Of a stretch of DNA of 64,000 nt, positions 8,908 to 16,942 are shown in pieces. The stretch spans positions 91,169 through 155,168 of the forward strand of contig DASVHD010000021.1 in assembly GCA_036382775.1 (NCBI GenBank). Reading direction: 5' to 3'. Position numbers and translations under genes: made by a program. Each line of letters begins with the position of its first letter. The first letter of the stretch is position 1. The notes under the pieces were generated by a model, which saw only the letters and a list, made by a program, of their open reading frames with translations, made no database searches and was not told where the DNA came from. The stretch comes from a bacterium. Its GTDB lineage: Bacteria; Hydrothermota; Tepidihabitantia; SM23-42; JAOAFX01.

Positions 8908-9018
8908 AAAGGCAATTGAGGGCATATGAAGACAAACGGGGCAAATTGAAGGTAAATTAAGGCCTACGAAGATACATGAAAGGCAACAGAAGGCAATTAA
9001 GGCAATTGAAGGCAGGGG
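8908..9018. repeat. Degenerate short tandem repeats (GGCAATTGAAG-like unit)
   Basis: About nine imperfect copies of a 10-13 nt unit related to AAGGCAATTGA follow one another (for example GGCAATTGAGGGCATATGAA, GGCAAATTGAAGGTAAATT, GGCAATTAAGGCAATTGAAG). They lie in the predicted 5' untranslated region of the gene at 9051. No protein is encoded. Confidence 0.6.
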
Positions 9019-9050
9019 ATGATTAGAAGGATCTTTTATCAGGAGGCTAC

Positions 9051-9314
9051 ATGAAGTCGGTTTATATATTTGGCAGACCAGGCTGCTCGGTCTGCAAAGA
9101 CACTGTCCATAAGGTGAACTATTTCAAGGAAAAGGGAAAGTTTCAAGCTGAGATCAAGTATTTTGATATGGAATCGGTCGATGGCTTGGCCGAAGGTTCT
9201 TATTTTGAAGTATCTGACATACCTACAATCGTTATTATGGATGAGGACGAGGAGATCATGCGGTGGATCAAAAAACCGCCGATAAGCGAAGATTTCCTGC
9301 CGTATTTGAAATAA
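9051..9314 (+). CDS. Small thioredoxin/glutaredoxin-like protein
   Basis: 87 residues. MKSVYIFGRPGCSVCKDTV puts a CSVC redox motif after the first strand, and 'VSDIPTIVIMDEDEE' is the cis-Pro strand typical of the thioredoxin fold. At 87 residues it matches a glutaredoxin-sized protein. It should be a cytoplasmic dithiol reductant or a carrier for a specific partner. A strong AGGAGG site lies 7 nt before the ATG. The next gene (LarE-like) starts 6 nt after its stop, so a role in supplying or repairing thiols for LarE is possible but unproven. Confidence 0.75.
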   Translation: MKSVYIFGRPGCSVCKDTVHKVNYFKEKGKFQAEIKYFDMESVDGLAEGSYFEVSDIPTIVIMDEDEEIMRWIKKPPISEDFLPYLK

Positions 9315-9320
9315 CATCTT

Positions 9321-10115
9321 TTGACCGAGCGATTAAAAACTAAACTACACAGACTTCAGTATATACTAAAAAAGTATCCGGGCGTCGCCGTTGCCTTCTC
9401 CGGCGGCGTTGATTCCAGCCTGCTATTGAAAGTGGCCAGAGATTCCCTCGGGGATAAGGTGATCGCCGTGACCGGTGCATCACCTTTATATCCGCACAGC
9501 GAGACGCTCGTTGCCAAGAGGATGACGCGCTTGCTTCGCGTGAGGCACATGATCATCAGGACCACCGAGATGGAGAGTCCCGTGTTCGTAAAAAACCCGC
9601 GCAACCGCTGTTATCACTGCAAACTGCAGCTTTTTCATGATATCAGGGAGATTGCTCGCATTCACGGCTATGCCGTGGTTGAGGCGAGCAATAGATCAGA
9701 CCTTTCCGATTTCCGGCCGGGTTTGAACGCTGCCCGGCGCCGGGGCGTAGTTTCTCCGCTGATCCAAGCTGGATTGACAAAAGATGAGATACGGACACTG
9801 GCCAAACATTTCCGGTTACCGAACTGGAACAAGCCGTCAATGGCGTGCCTTGCCTCACGGATCCCCTATGGTCATGTGATTGATGAGAAAACCGTCAAAC
9901 GCATCGAACGGGCCGAAAGATATTTAAAGAACACAGGACTGACTCAAGTCCGGGTCAGAGACCACTACCCAGTCGCGCGTATTGAAGTGCTGGAGAAAGA
10001 AATGGCAGCCGTTATTTGCCAGCGAAAAAAGATCGCGCGATACCTCGTGGGTCTGGGTTATAAGTACGTCGCATTGGACCTGGAGAGTTATCGGACAGGG
10101 AGTATGAACAAATAG
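9321..10115 (+). CDS. larE: LarE-type ATP-dependent sulfur transferase (PP-loop family)
   Basis: 264 residues from a TTG start, the only in-frame start near the N-terminus. The PP-loop SGGVDSSLL (about residues 30-38) binds ATP, as in the adenine nucleotide alpha-hydrolase superfamily. NRCYHCK and the later SMACLASRIPYG block are hallmarks of LarE. LarE adenylates and then sulfurates pyridinium-3,5-biscarboxylate mononucleotide to build the nickel-pincer cofactor of lactate racemase-type enzymes. Several cysteines (CYHC plus the one in ACLASR) suggest the iron-sulfur type rather than the single-Cys sacrificial type; this is inference. No larB or larC is in view. It lies between the thioredoxin-like gene and the chromate transporter in one run. 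Confidence 0.8.
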   Translation: MTERLKTKLHRLQYILKKYPGVAVAFSGGVDSSLLLKVARDSLGDKVIAVTGASPLYPHSETLVAKRMTRLLRVRHMIIRTTEMESPVFVKNPRNRCYHCKLQLFHDIREIARIHGYAVVEASNRSDLSDFRPGLNAARRRGVVSPLIQAGLTKDEIRTLAKHFRLPNWNKPSMACLASRIPYGHVIDEKTVKRIERAERYLKNTGLTQVRVRDHYPVARIEVLEKEMAAVICQRKKIARYLVGLGYKYVALDLESYRTGSMNK

Positions 10116-10124
10116 AAAAATGTC

Positions 10125-11210
10125 ATGCTAAAGATCAGAGAACTGGCAAGGCCATTCCTTAAAGTCGGCGCTTTTGGTTTCGGCGGCGGCGTCGGCATGC
10201 TTGCCATGCTCCGCACAGAATGCGTTAAGAAAAAAAAGTGGCTGACCGATGATGAATTGTCAGTGGGCGTAGCCATTGGCCAGATGCTCCCAGGCCCATT
10301 TGTACCCAATTACTGCCAGTACATCGGTTATCATCTTAACGGCTATAAGGGCGCAATAACCGCTACTGTCGCCTTGCTTCTGCCATCGTTCATCCTGATG
10401 ATGGTCCTGTCATATCTCTACCTTGTATTCCATACGCTCCCGGGTATCGGGCAGGTATTCAAGGGCATCGGCGCGGTAATGACCGCCATCATCTTGTGGG
10501 CAAGTTACGACATGGGCAAAGTCCTGATAAAAGATATCAAAGGGCTGATCGTTTTTGGCCTGGCGTTGGTTCTTTTTATCATCAAATTCGATCCGGTACT
10601 GACCGTGCTCGTCTGCGGGGGCATTAAGATCATTTTTGACCATTGTCCGTCGAAAAAATTACTAATGGCGGTTCCGATATTTATCTTTGATCTCAAGAAA
10701 GCGCTTATGCTTTTTTGGATCTTCTTTAAGACTGGTGCGATAATATTTGGCGGCGGTTATGCGGCCATACCATTTATAAAGAATGAAGTATGCAACTACC
10801 AGCAGTGGCTGACGGTCAGAGAATTTTTCGACGGTGTTGCCCTTGGTCAGATGACGCCGGGACCGGTCGCGATAACGGCGACCTTCGTGGGTTTCAAGGT
10901 CATGGGGTTGGCTGGCGCCTTTATCGCCACCATTGCGATTTTTCTTCCCTCTTTTTTAATGTTTATCATCGTCATTAAAATCTATAAAAAAATCGAAAAT
11001 AACCGCTATGTAAGATCGTTCATCAGCGGTTTAAAATCCGCCATCGTTGCAATTCTCCTCTCAACTGGTATTTTCTTTGTTTTTCAGAACTGGGTAAGCA
11101 TTCCATATGGTGTTTTCGGCGTGGTATGTTTGGTAATTTTGATCTTTACGAAGGTGGAGCCCATATTCTTCGTTTTGGCGGGCGTAATTTTCGGTCTGAT
11201 CGTCAGATAA
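10125..11210 (+). CDS. Chromate transporter family membrane protein (ChrA-like)
   Basis: 361 residues, built of two homologous halves as in full-length ChrA. The first half has FGFGGGVGMLAMLRTECV and GQMLPGPF. The second has FGGGYAAIPFIKNEV and GQMTPGPVAITATFVG. Each half has about five or six membrane segments. ChrA proteins export chromate in proton-coupled fashion in some bacteria, but many members in anaerobes have no proven substrate and could move other oxyanions. The gene begins 9 nt after larE, within the same unit. Confidence 0.85.
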   Translation: MLKIRELARPFLKVGAFGFGGGVGMLAMLRTECVKKKKWLTDDELSVGVAIGQMLPGPFVPNYCQYIGYHLNGYKGAITATVALLLPSFILMMVLSYLYLVFHTLPGIGQVFKGIGAVMTAIILWASYDMGKVLIKDIKGLIVFGLALVLFIIKFDPVLTVLVCGGIKIIFDHCPSKKLLMAVPIFIFDLKKALMLFWIFFKTGAIIFGGGYAAIPFIKNEVCNYQQWLTVREFFDGVALGQMTPGPVAITATFVGFKVMGLAGAFIATIAIFLPSFLMFIIVIKIYKKIENNRYVRSFISGLKSAIVAILLSTGIFFVFQNWVSIPYGVFGVVCLVILIFTKVEPIFFVLAGVIFGLIVR

Positions 11211-11279
11211 TATTCAGGACAGAACCACGCGATTGAGCATTTGTCGGAAAATGATCTCGGTATTACGGCAGATTTCATG

Positions 11280-11307
11280 TTGACAAACAGTCGATTTCGT
11301 ATATAAT
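11280..11307 (+). promoter_or_regulatory. Promoter of tRNA-Met
   Basis: TTGACA (11280-11285), 16 nt, TATAAT (11302-11307). Predicted transcription start is near 11314, about 24 nt before the mature tRNA end. Confidence 0.7.
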
Positions 11308-11337
11308 ACCATTTAACCGATGTTTTTTATAGAACAA

Positions 11338-11410
11338 GGCGGCGTAGCTCAGATGGTAGAGCAGGAGAATCATAATCTCTGTGTCAGGGGTTCGACTCCC
11401 TTCGCCGCTA
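11338..11410 (+). tRNA. tRNA-Met (anticodon CAT), elongator type
   Basis: A 73-nt cloverleaf can be drawn by hand. The acceptor stem GGCGGCG pairs with CGCCGCT (position 1-72 is a G-U pair). The D-arm stem is GCTC/GAGC, the anticodon stem is GGAGA/TCTCT around loop ATCATAA, and the T arm has loop TTCGACT. The discriminator is A and CCA is not encoded. Absence of a 1-72 C-A mismatch argues against initiator tRNA, and the TCATAAT context matches elongator Met better than tRNA-Ile2 (lysidine), which I cannot fully exclude. Confidence 0.9.
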
Positions 11411-11445
11411 TTGCTTGATGTTTGTAGAAGCGTTATCCATTACCT

Positions 11446-14400
11446 ATGACGTCAATAACTGAATATTTCGAAAGGAACATAAGCTTAAGTGCCAAGGTGT
11501 CAGCCTATGCTGACTCGCTGAACCAGAACAGCCTGGGGTTGAATATCCTGATCCAACAGCTGGAACTGCTCTTCGTGCTGTTCCAGAGGAGCGAGACCCT
11601 GGCGCGCATAATCCGTGATTATTCGAAGAATTTCAAAAAGGACATCAGCGGTTTTAAACAGAATTTTGTCCTGCAGGAAAATTTTGTAAAGAACTCCAGC
11701 GCTCAGTTGCTGAGCATCAGCATCTTGTTGAAGACGATCGATGAAATGCTTATGTTGGTCCAGGAAAACGCCAAGCAGTTCGTTACGTCATCGCGGTCGC
11801 TGGCGCACCTGGCGAAGAATGCGGAGATAAAATCCTACCAGGCGCAGGCCGAAGGCCGGGGCCTGGCGGTGATCGCCAGAGAATCGCTGTCGTTGGCCAA
11901 CCGCGCTCAGGCACCGTTTGAGGATTTCGAGATGATGCTGCGCGTTTTGAAAGAAACAGCGCAGCCCGTGATCGAACAGCTGGGAACGATCATCGAGATC
12001 TCGCAGCGGTCGACTTCATTGCTCACCAGGGTTATGGATTCGCTGAGAATAATCGACGACACGGTAACCTCCCTGCAAAAGATCATTACCGGTATCGAAC
12101 AGCAGAACGCCCTGTACAAAGATTTGAAAAACAACGTATCGAACGAGGTCGGCCAGCTGAAGGATCAGCTGGCGACGTCGCAGAACACGATCGATGACAT
12201 GTCCGTGACGTGCGCGGAGATCAATTCGCTTGCCCAGATCCTGCACACGCTCAGCACGATCATAGAAACAGACGGACCTTCGGATGCTAACCAGCATATC
12301 GTCAGCCAGTTCAACCACGCGCTCCAGGAGAATACCCGGCTGCTGGACCGGCTGCCGATGGGGCGGAAGCCGCCGCTGTTTTTACACCGCATTTATGCCA
12401 ATATTCAGGGGATCGTGGCACAGATCGAGGAGTTGAACCGTTCGACCCGAGAACTGGCACTGTTCGGCGATAACCTCTATAATCAAATGAACGAGATCGT
12501 CGAACTGGAAGGCCAGCTCGATACTTTTCATGATGACGCTAAACGGATGGTCACGGACCTTAATCAACTGGGAACGGCGCTGGATCGTGATCTGGTAAGG
12601 ATCGAGGACGTGGTCATGGCCGCAGGCAAGATATTTTCAAAGATCAAGACGCTCTCGGTGTTTGCCCGGATCGAAGAAAGCAGGTGCATGGACAAGCGGG
12701 CGGTAATATCGCCGGTGGTCCAGGAATTCACGGATCTGGCCCTCAATACGGAAAAACCGTTCATGAGCATGGGAGTAAAACTGGCGCAGTTAAAAAAGGA
12801 CGTCCACCGCCTGAGCCGCGAAGCATTGAGCGAGATCTACGTAAAACCGCCGACACCTGATTACAGCAAGATCAAGATCTTCCTCGATGATATGGTCAGG
12901 GTCCTGCAGGAAAAGAGCAAGGCTGCCGCTGAGATCATGAAAATAACCCAGGACCTGACCAACCGCAATGCATCGATGAGAGAGCTCGGTGAGCTTTACG
13001 AAGAAGCATTGAACACGATCACTCAGCTGCGGACGCCGCTCGAGCATCTGGCACGCCGGAAACCAGCATCCACACCCGCGGTATTAAAGAGCAAGATCGT
13101 TATCGACGCGGAGCTTACGGCCGAGCCGGTCACGGTCAATCCGGACCTCGTGACCGATATGAACTCGCATAATCTGGTCGGCAACGTTTACTCCGGTCTT
13201 TTCCAGTTCGGCGAAGGCGTTGATGTCATACCCGGGTTGTGCCAGGAATACACGGTCTCGCGCGACGGCACCGAATATGTGTTCCGTCTTAAAGAAGGAC
13301 TCAAGTATCACAACGGTGCTCATGTCTCGATCGATGATGTGAGGGATGGATTTTTACGGGCATTGCAGGGGCCGAACTTTAACCTGTTTGAGATGATCGC
13401 CGGCGCCGGCGAGTATATTTCGACCAAGCAAAAAGATCGGCTGCACATCCGGATCATCGATAATCACAACCTCCAGGTGAAGATCGAGTATCCGTACCTT
13501 CCTTTTCTGGCGAACCTGGCAACCCATGGCGCTGATCCGTACATACCCGGCGAGCACCCCTTGAGCACGGGACCGTTCAAGATCGCGGCCTGGGAACGGG
13601 GAAAATGCATCATTCTTGAAGCCAATGAACATTATTTTGAAGGGAGGCCGACCATTGATACGGTCAACTTCCATATCCAGGAGACTGACGAGGACAGCTA
13701 TGACCGCTTTATGGGAGGGAATCTTGCGGTCTATCGCCCGGCCGCAACTTCGCTGCTAAAACTGCGTCGCAAGTGTCCTGAAACTATTTTTACGATCCCC
13801 GAACTCTCGATCCAGTTTTTGTGCATGAACTGCACGAAATCACCGTTCAATAACAGTCTTATCCGCAAAGCGGTCGCCCACGCTATCGATACAAAAAGTC
13901 TGGTCAAGAATTTCCTGGAAAACACCGCTTTGCCGGCAAAAGGGATCTTTCCTCCTTCCATGAGGGTCCACAACCCGCGCCGGGTTGGATATCAGTTCAA
14001 TCCGCAGAAGAGCCGTGATATGCTGGCAGGGGCCGGGTTCAAACATGGTCTACCTGATGTATATCAGCTGGATCTTGATGAATCGCCCCAGGTCGTCAAA
14101 CGCGGTGAATTTATCAGAGACCATCTTGAGAAAGTGGGTATCCGGATCGAATTGAACCCGCTGTCCTGGCGAACACTGCTGGACAAGACCTACAAAGGAC
14201 ATTCGATCCTATCGTTGCAGGGATGGGTAAGCGATAACGGGGATCCTGATAATTTCATGTATCCATTATTCCATTCAAGTTCCTTCGGCAATTCGGGTAA
14301 TACGTTTTTCTTCAATCATCCGGGTGTTGATAGTAGTATCGTCGAGGGGCGCAAAATACGCAATATCAACCAAAGAATTCTGCATTACCAGCAGCTTGAA

Positions 14401-14553
14401 CAGAAGATCCTTGATGAAATGCCGGGCGTGGTTCTCTATCATTCGCTGGAGAATGTTGCGATCCAAAGAAAGATCATCGGATTTAAACCCCATCCGTTGG
14501 GGTTGCTCAGATTCAAGTTCGTTTATCCCCACGAAACGGGGGCAAAGGTATGA
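11446..14553 (+). CDS. Fusion of chemoreceptor-like helical region to a family 5 solute-binding domain, no signal peptide
   Basis: 1035 residues. Residues 1-545 are helical, without signal peptide or membrane segment. Two stretches resemble the tip of methyl-accepting chemotaxis signalling hairpins: one near residues 120-165 (NAEIKSYQAQAEGRGLAVIA then ESLSLANRAQ), and a more diverged one near 395-440 (IKTLSVFARIEESRCMDKRA). Residues from about 548 to the end form a full SBP_bac_5 domain: 'VTDMNSHNLVGNVYSGLFQF', LKEGLKYHNGAHVSIDDV, LSTGPFKIAAWERG, RKAVAHAIDTKSLV. Family 5 domains bind peptides, nickel or sugars and are normally exported; here the domain appears cytoplasmic, as in the E. coli regulator SgrR. 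It is probably an intracellular ligand sensor. No chemotaxis genes are in view. A long coiled-coil protein follows 114 nt downstream. Confidence 0.75.
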   Translation: MTSITEYFERNISLSAKVSAYADSLNQNSLGLNILIQQLELLFVLFQRSETLARIIRDYSKNFKKDISGFKQNFVLQENFVKNSSAQLLSISILLKTIDEMLMLVQENAKQFVTSSRSLAHLAKNAEIKSYQAQAEGRGLAVIARESLSLANRAQAPFEDFEMMLRVLKETAQPVIEQLGTIIEISQRSTSLLTRVMDSLRIIDDTVTSLQKIITGIEQQNALYKDLKNNVSNEVGQLKDQLATSQNTIDDMSVTCAEINSLAQILHTLSTIIETDGPSDANQHIVSQFNHALQENTRLLDRLPMGRKPPLFLHRIYANIQGIVAQIEELNRSTRELALFGDNLYNQMNEIVELEGQLDTFHDDAKRMVTDLNQLGTALDRDLVRIEDVVMAAGKIFSKIKTLSVFARIEESRCMDKRAVISPVVQEFTDLALNTEKPFMSMGVKLAQLKKDVHRLSREALSEIYVKPPTPDYSKIKIFLDDMVRVLQEKSKAAAEIMKITQDLTNRNASMRELGELYEEALNTITQLRTPLEHLARRKPASTPAVLKSKIVIDAELTAEPVTVNPDLVTDMNSHNLVGNVYSGLFQFGEGVDVIPGLCQEYTVSRDGTEYVFRLKEGLKYHNGAHVSIDDVRDGFLRALQGPNFNLFEMIAGAGEYISTKQKDRLHIRIIDNHNLQVKIEYPYLPFLANLATHGADPYIPGEHPLSTGPFKIAAWERGKCIILEANEHYFEGRPTIDTVNFHIQETDEDSYDRFMGGNLAVYRPAATSLLKLRRKCPETIFTIPELSIQFLCMNCTKSPFNNSLIRKAVAHAIDTKSLVKNFLENTALPAKGIFPPSMRVHNPRRVGYQFNPQKSRDMLAGAGFKHGLPDVYQLDLDESPQVVKRGEFIRDHLEKVGIRIELNPLSWRTLLDKTYKGHSILSLQGWVSDNGDPDNFMYPLFHSSSFGNSGNTFFFNHPGVDSSIVEGRKIRNINQRILHYQQLEQKILDEMPGVVLYHSLENVAIQRKIIGFKPHPLGLLRFKFVYPHETGAKV

Positions 14554-14627
14554 ATAGACCGGGGGGAGGAATGATCCAAGCGCCGGATGCTGGGCCACGG
14601 GTCCATATAATAGGGTTAGCGAAGGGA

Positions 14628-14656
14628 TTGACAAGACCCATGAAAATGAATATAAG
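14628..14656 (+). promoter_or_regulatory. Promoter of the long coiled-coil gene
   Basis: TTGACA (14628-14633), 17-nt spacer, TATAAG (14651-14656). An AGGGGG ribosome site follows at once (14657-14662), giving a very short leader before ATG 14668. The gene can therefore be transcribed independently of the sensor fusion upstream. Confidence 0.55.
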
Positions 14657-14667
14657 TAGGGGGCACC

Positions 14668-16866
14668 ATGGCTAAAAAAGATGAAAAAGATGATATAGAT
14701 ATTCTGGCGGACCTTGAGGAAAAGCTCGGTGAACTTGAAAAGGTGGAAAAGGACATTGCCGCTAAGAATAAGGAATTGAAGACCACGGAGGACAAGCTGG
14801 CAGAGGTTTATTCTTCCCAGATGGAAGCGTCATCAGAGGTCGAGGATCTTAAAAAAACTCTGCAGGAATTGCGGAAAGACGAGAAAACCATGCGGGATTC
14901 GGTCAAAACCATGGAAAAGGACGCCCAGCGCGCTGAAACATCGCAGAAAGAATACAGCAAATTGTCCACTGACAGTGAAAAACTTTCGTCCAAGGTAAAA
15001 GAACTCAAAACCGAGCATGATAAGTTGATGGACGAAAAGGGCCGGTTTGACAGCAAACTGGAGGAAGCGCGCGAAAAATACCGGGATCTTTCGAAAAACC
15101 TCAATACCCTGGAATCCGATTATAATAAAAAGCATAAAGAATACGCGGAACTGGAAAAAAATCACAACGAAATAAAGAGCCGGACCGAGGAGCTCAAGAG
15201 CGAGTATCAAAACATTGAGCAGACCCTTCGAACGGCGCTGGCGGACCTGCGGGCGACCGAGAAAGACCTCAAGATCATGAATGAGGAGAGGAATACGCTG
15301 ACCAAGGAACTCAGCACGGCCCGCAAGTCGTTTGAAAAAGAAGATTCTAAATACCAGAAACTTTCGGGCGAAGTCACCGCGCTGGCCAACAGGAAAGAGG
15401 AATTGGAAAAGGAGATCGTTAGCCTGAGGGAAGAGGAGCCGGAGTTGGCCGCGCGCGTCAAGGAATTAAAGGATGACCTTATCGAGCAGACCGAATCGGT
15501 AGAGTCGCTGCAGAACAAGATCAAGGGGTTGACGAAAGAAGAGGAGCGTCTTCATAAAGAGAACGAAGAATTCACGAAACTAAAGAACGAATACGACAAG
15601 ACCAAGCAGGAGCTGAAGAAATTGAAGGAAGAAGAATCGGATCTGGTGTCCCAGATATCGAACTACCAGCTGGAGCAGACGACGCTTGAAGCATCCATAA
15701 AAGATATGGATGATAAGTATAAGGACGCCAAGAAGAAAGAATCCGACCTGCAGAAGGAGAGCACTAAAGGCGCCAAGGAGCTGGAAACTCTGACCGGCGA
15801 GATCGCGGTTTTGAAAAAGGACCAGGAAGCGCTGACGCCAAAGGTCAGCGAGCTTAAGGCGATGGAAAGAGATCTGCGAAAGATCGAACCCGAGTACAAG
15901 AAACTGGCGGCTGAGCACGAGACTCGCAAGAAGGAAGCGACCGAACTCGGCAGCTCGATCGAGCTGGCGAAGAAAAAAATAAGCGAATTGAAACCAGAGG
16001 TGGAAAAGCTCGAGGAAATGAGCAAAGAGAGCAAGGCGGCCAAAGCCGAGCTTGAAAAGGCCAGCAAGGAACTGAAGGAAGCGAAGGAAAAGCTTGTTGA
16101 ATACAGTGATGAATACAAGAAAATGAAAGAAGAACTGCCGGCCATGAAGAAAGAATACGGCGAGCTGCAGGAAGCCCTCGAAGAAAGTGAAAAAGTCAAA
16201 CAACTGCTGGATACACGGAAGAAAGAAATGTCCTTGACCGAAGGCAAACTGAAGGATCGCAGTAACGAGGTCGAGGAATTGGAAGAGAAACTGGAGCTTT
16301 TGAAGAAAGAGGAAGAAAAGGCCGCTGAAAATTTGAATAAAGAGACCAGGGAGCTCCTGGCCGAGCGGGACGGCTATCAGAAGGAGATCAATAAGCTCAC
16401 CGAGCAGAAAAGAACGCTCGAAGAAAAGATGGGCGATCTGAAGATCAAAACTTCAGAGTTCGAAGGCAAGGTGGAGAAGGCGAAAGCCGTCGACGCGAAC
16501 ATGCTATCCAAGATCGACCAGCGGCGAGCGGAATTGATCGAAGTCGACAACGAGATCGAGGAAAAACGCAAACAAATAGCCCAGATGCTAACGGTCGAGC
16601 AGGACAAACTGGAACGCATGCAAAAGGAATCCCAGGAACTGGAAGCCAAGAGAAAAGAAGCTTCTGTCGTTATTTTGAAAGCCGACGATTTCAAGAGCTC
16701 GGTGTCGAAACTGATGGTTCAGAAAGAAAGCCTGGACAAGGAAGTCCATGACAAAAAGGCGGAGTTGGAAAAGATCAAGATCTTCATCGCCCGTCTTAAA
16801 GAGGCGCAAGCGTCACCACAGAAAGAAACGAAAGACAAGGACAAGAAACAGCCGATATCATTCTGA
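14668..16866 (+). CDS. Long coiled-coil protein of unknown function
   Basis: 732 residues, almost wholly heptad-patterned and extremely rich in Glu, Lys and Leu, from about residue 10 (DILADLEEKLGELEKVEKD) to residue 715. The C-terminus is a short charged tail ending DKKQPISF. There is no signal peptide, membrane segment, Walker motif or hinge, so it is not an SMC ATPase despite superficial similarity. Repeated phrases such as SELKAMERDLRKIEPEYKKL and KKEYGELQEALEESEK suggest internal duplication. It could be a cytoskeletal, scaffold or polar-organising rod. It lies directly downstream of the chemoreceptor-like/solute-binding fusion, which is also largely helical, so a joint structure is possible. 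Confidence 0.6.
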   Translation: MAKKDEKDDIDILADLEEKLGELEKVEKDIAAKNKELKTTEDKLAEVYSSQMEASSEVEDLKKTLQELRKDEKTMRDSVKTMEKDAQRAETSQKEYSKLSTDSEKLSSKVKELKTEHDKLMDEKGRFDSKLEEAREKYRDLSKNLNTLESDYNKKHKEYAELEKNHNEIKSRTEELKSEYQNIEQTLRTALADLRATEKDLKIMNEERNTLTKELSTARKSFEKEDSKYQKLSGEVTALANRKEELEKEIVSLREEEPELAARVKELKDDLIEQTESVESLQNKIKGLTKEEERLHKENEEFTKLKNEYDKTKQELKKLKEEESDLVSQISNYQLEQTTLEASIKDMDDKYKDAKKKESDLQKESTKGAKELETLTGEIAVLKKDQEALTPKVSELKAMERDLRKIEPEYKKLAAEHETRKKEATELGSSIELAKKKISELKPEVEKLEEMSKESKAAKAELEKASKELKEAKEKLVEYSDEYKKMKEELPAMKKEYGELQEALEESEKVKQLLDTRKKEMSLTEGKLKDRSNEVEELEEKLELLKKEEEKAAENLNKETRELLAERDGYQKEINKLTEQKRTLEEKMGDLKIKTSEFEGKVEKAKAVDANMLSKIDQRRAELIEVDNEIEEKRKQIAQMLTVEQDKLERMQKESQELEAKRKEASVVILKADDFKSSVSKLMVQKESLDKEVHDKKAELEKIKIFIARLKEAQASPQKETKDKDKKQPISF

Positions 16867-16942
16867 AAAACCAATAATGCGAATGATATCGAATCATACA
16901 TGCGTCGTGTTATCGTGCAATAAATAACCGCAATAAATTTCA

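Noticed and set aside
8908..9018. CRISPR-like array
   Set aside because: Units are 10-13 nt, imperfect and contiguous, with no spacers and no cas genes in the window.
11338..11410. Initiator tRNA or tRNA-Ile2 for the CAT tRNA
   Set aside because: Position 1-72 pairs (G-U), unlike the initiator; the anticodon-loop surroundings fit elongator Met, although tRNA-Ile2 is not fully excluded.
14808..16809. Several minus-strand frames opposite the coiled-coil gene
   Set aside because: Phe/Leu/Ser-rich shadows produced by the Glu/Lys codons of the plus strand; no start signals.
14668..16866. SMC or Rad50 ATPase
   Set aside because: No Walker A, Walker B or signature motif at either end and no hinge; only the coiled coil is shared.
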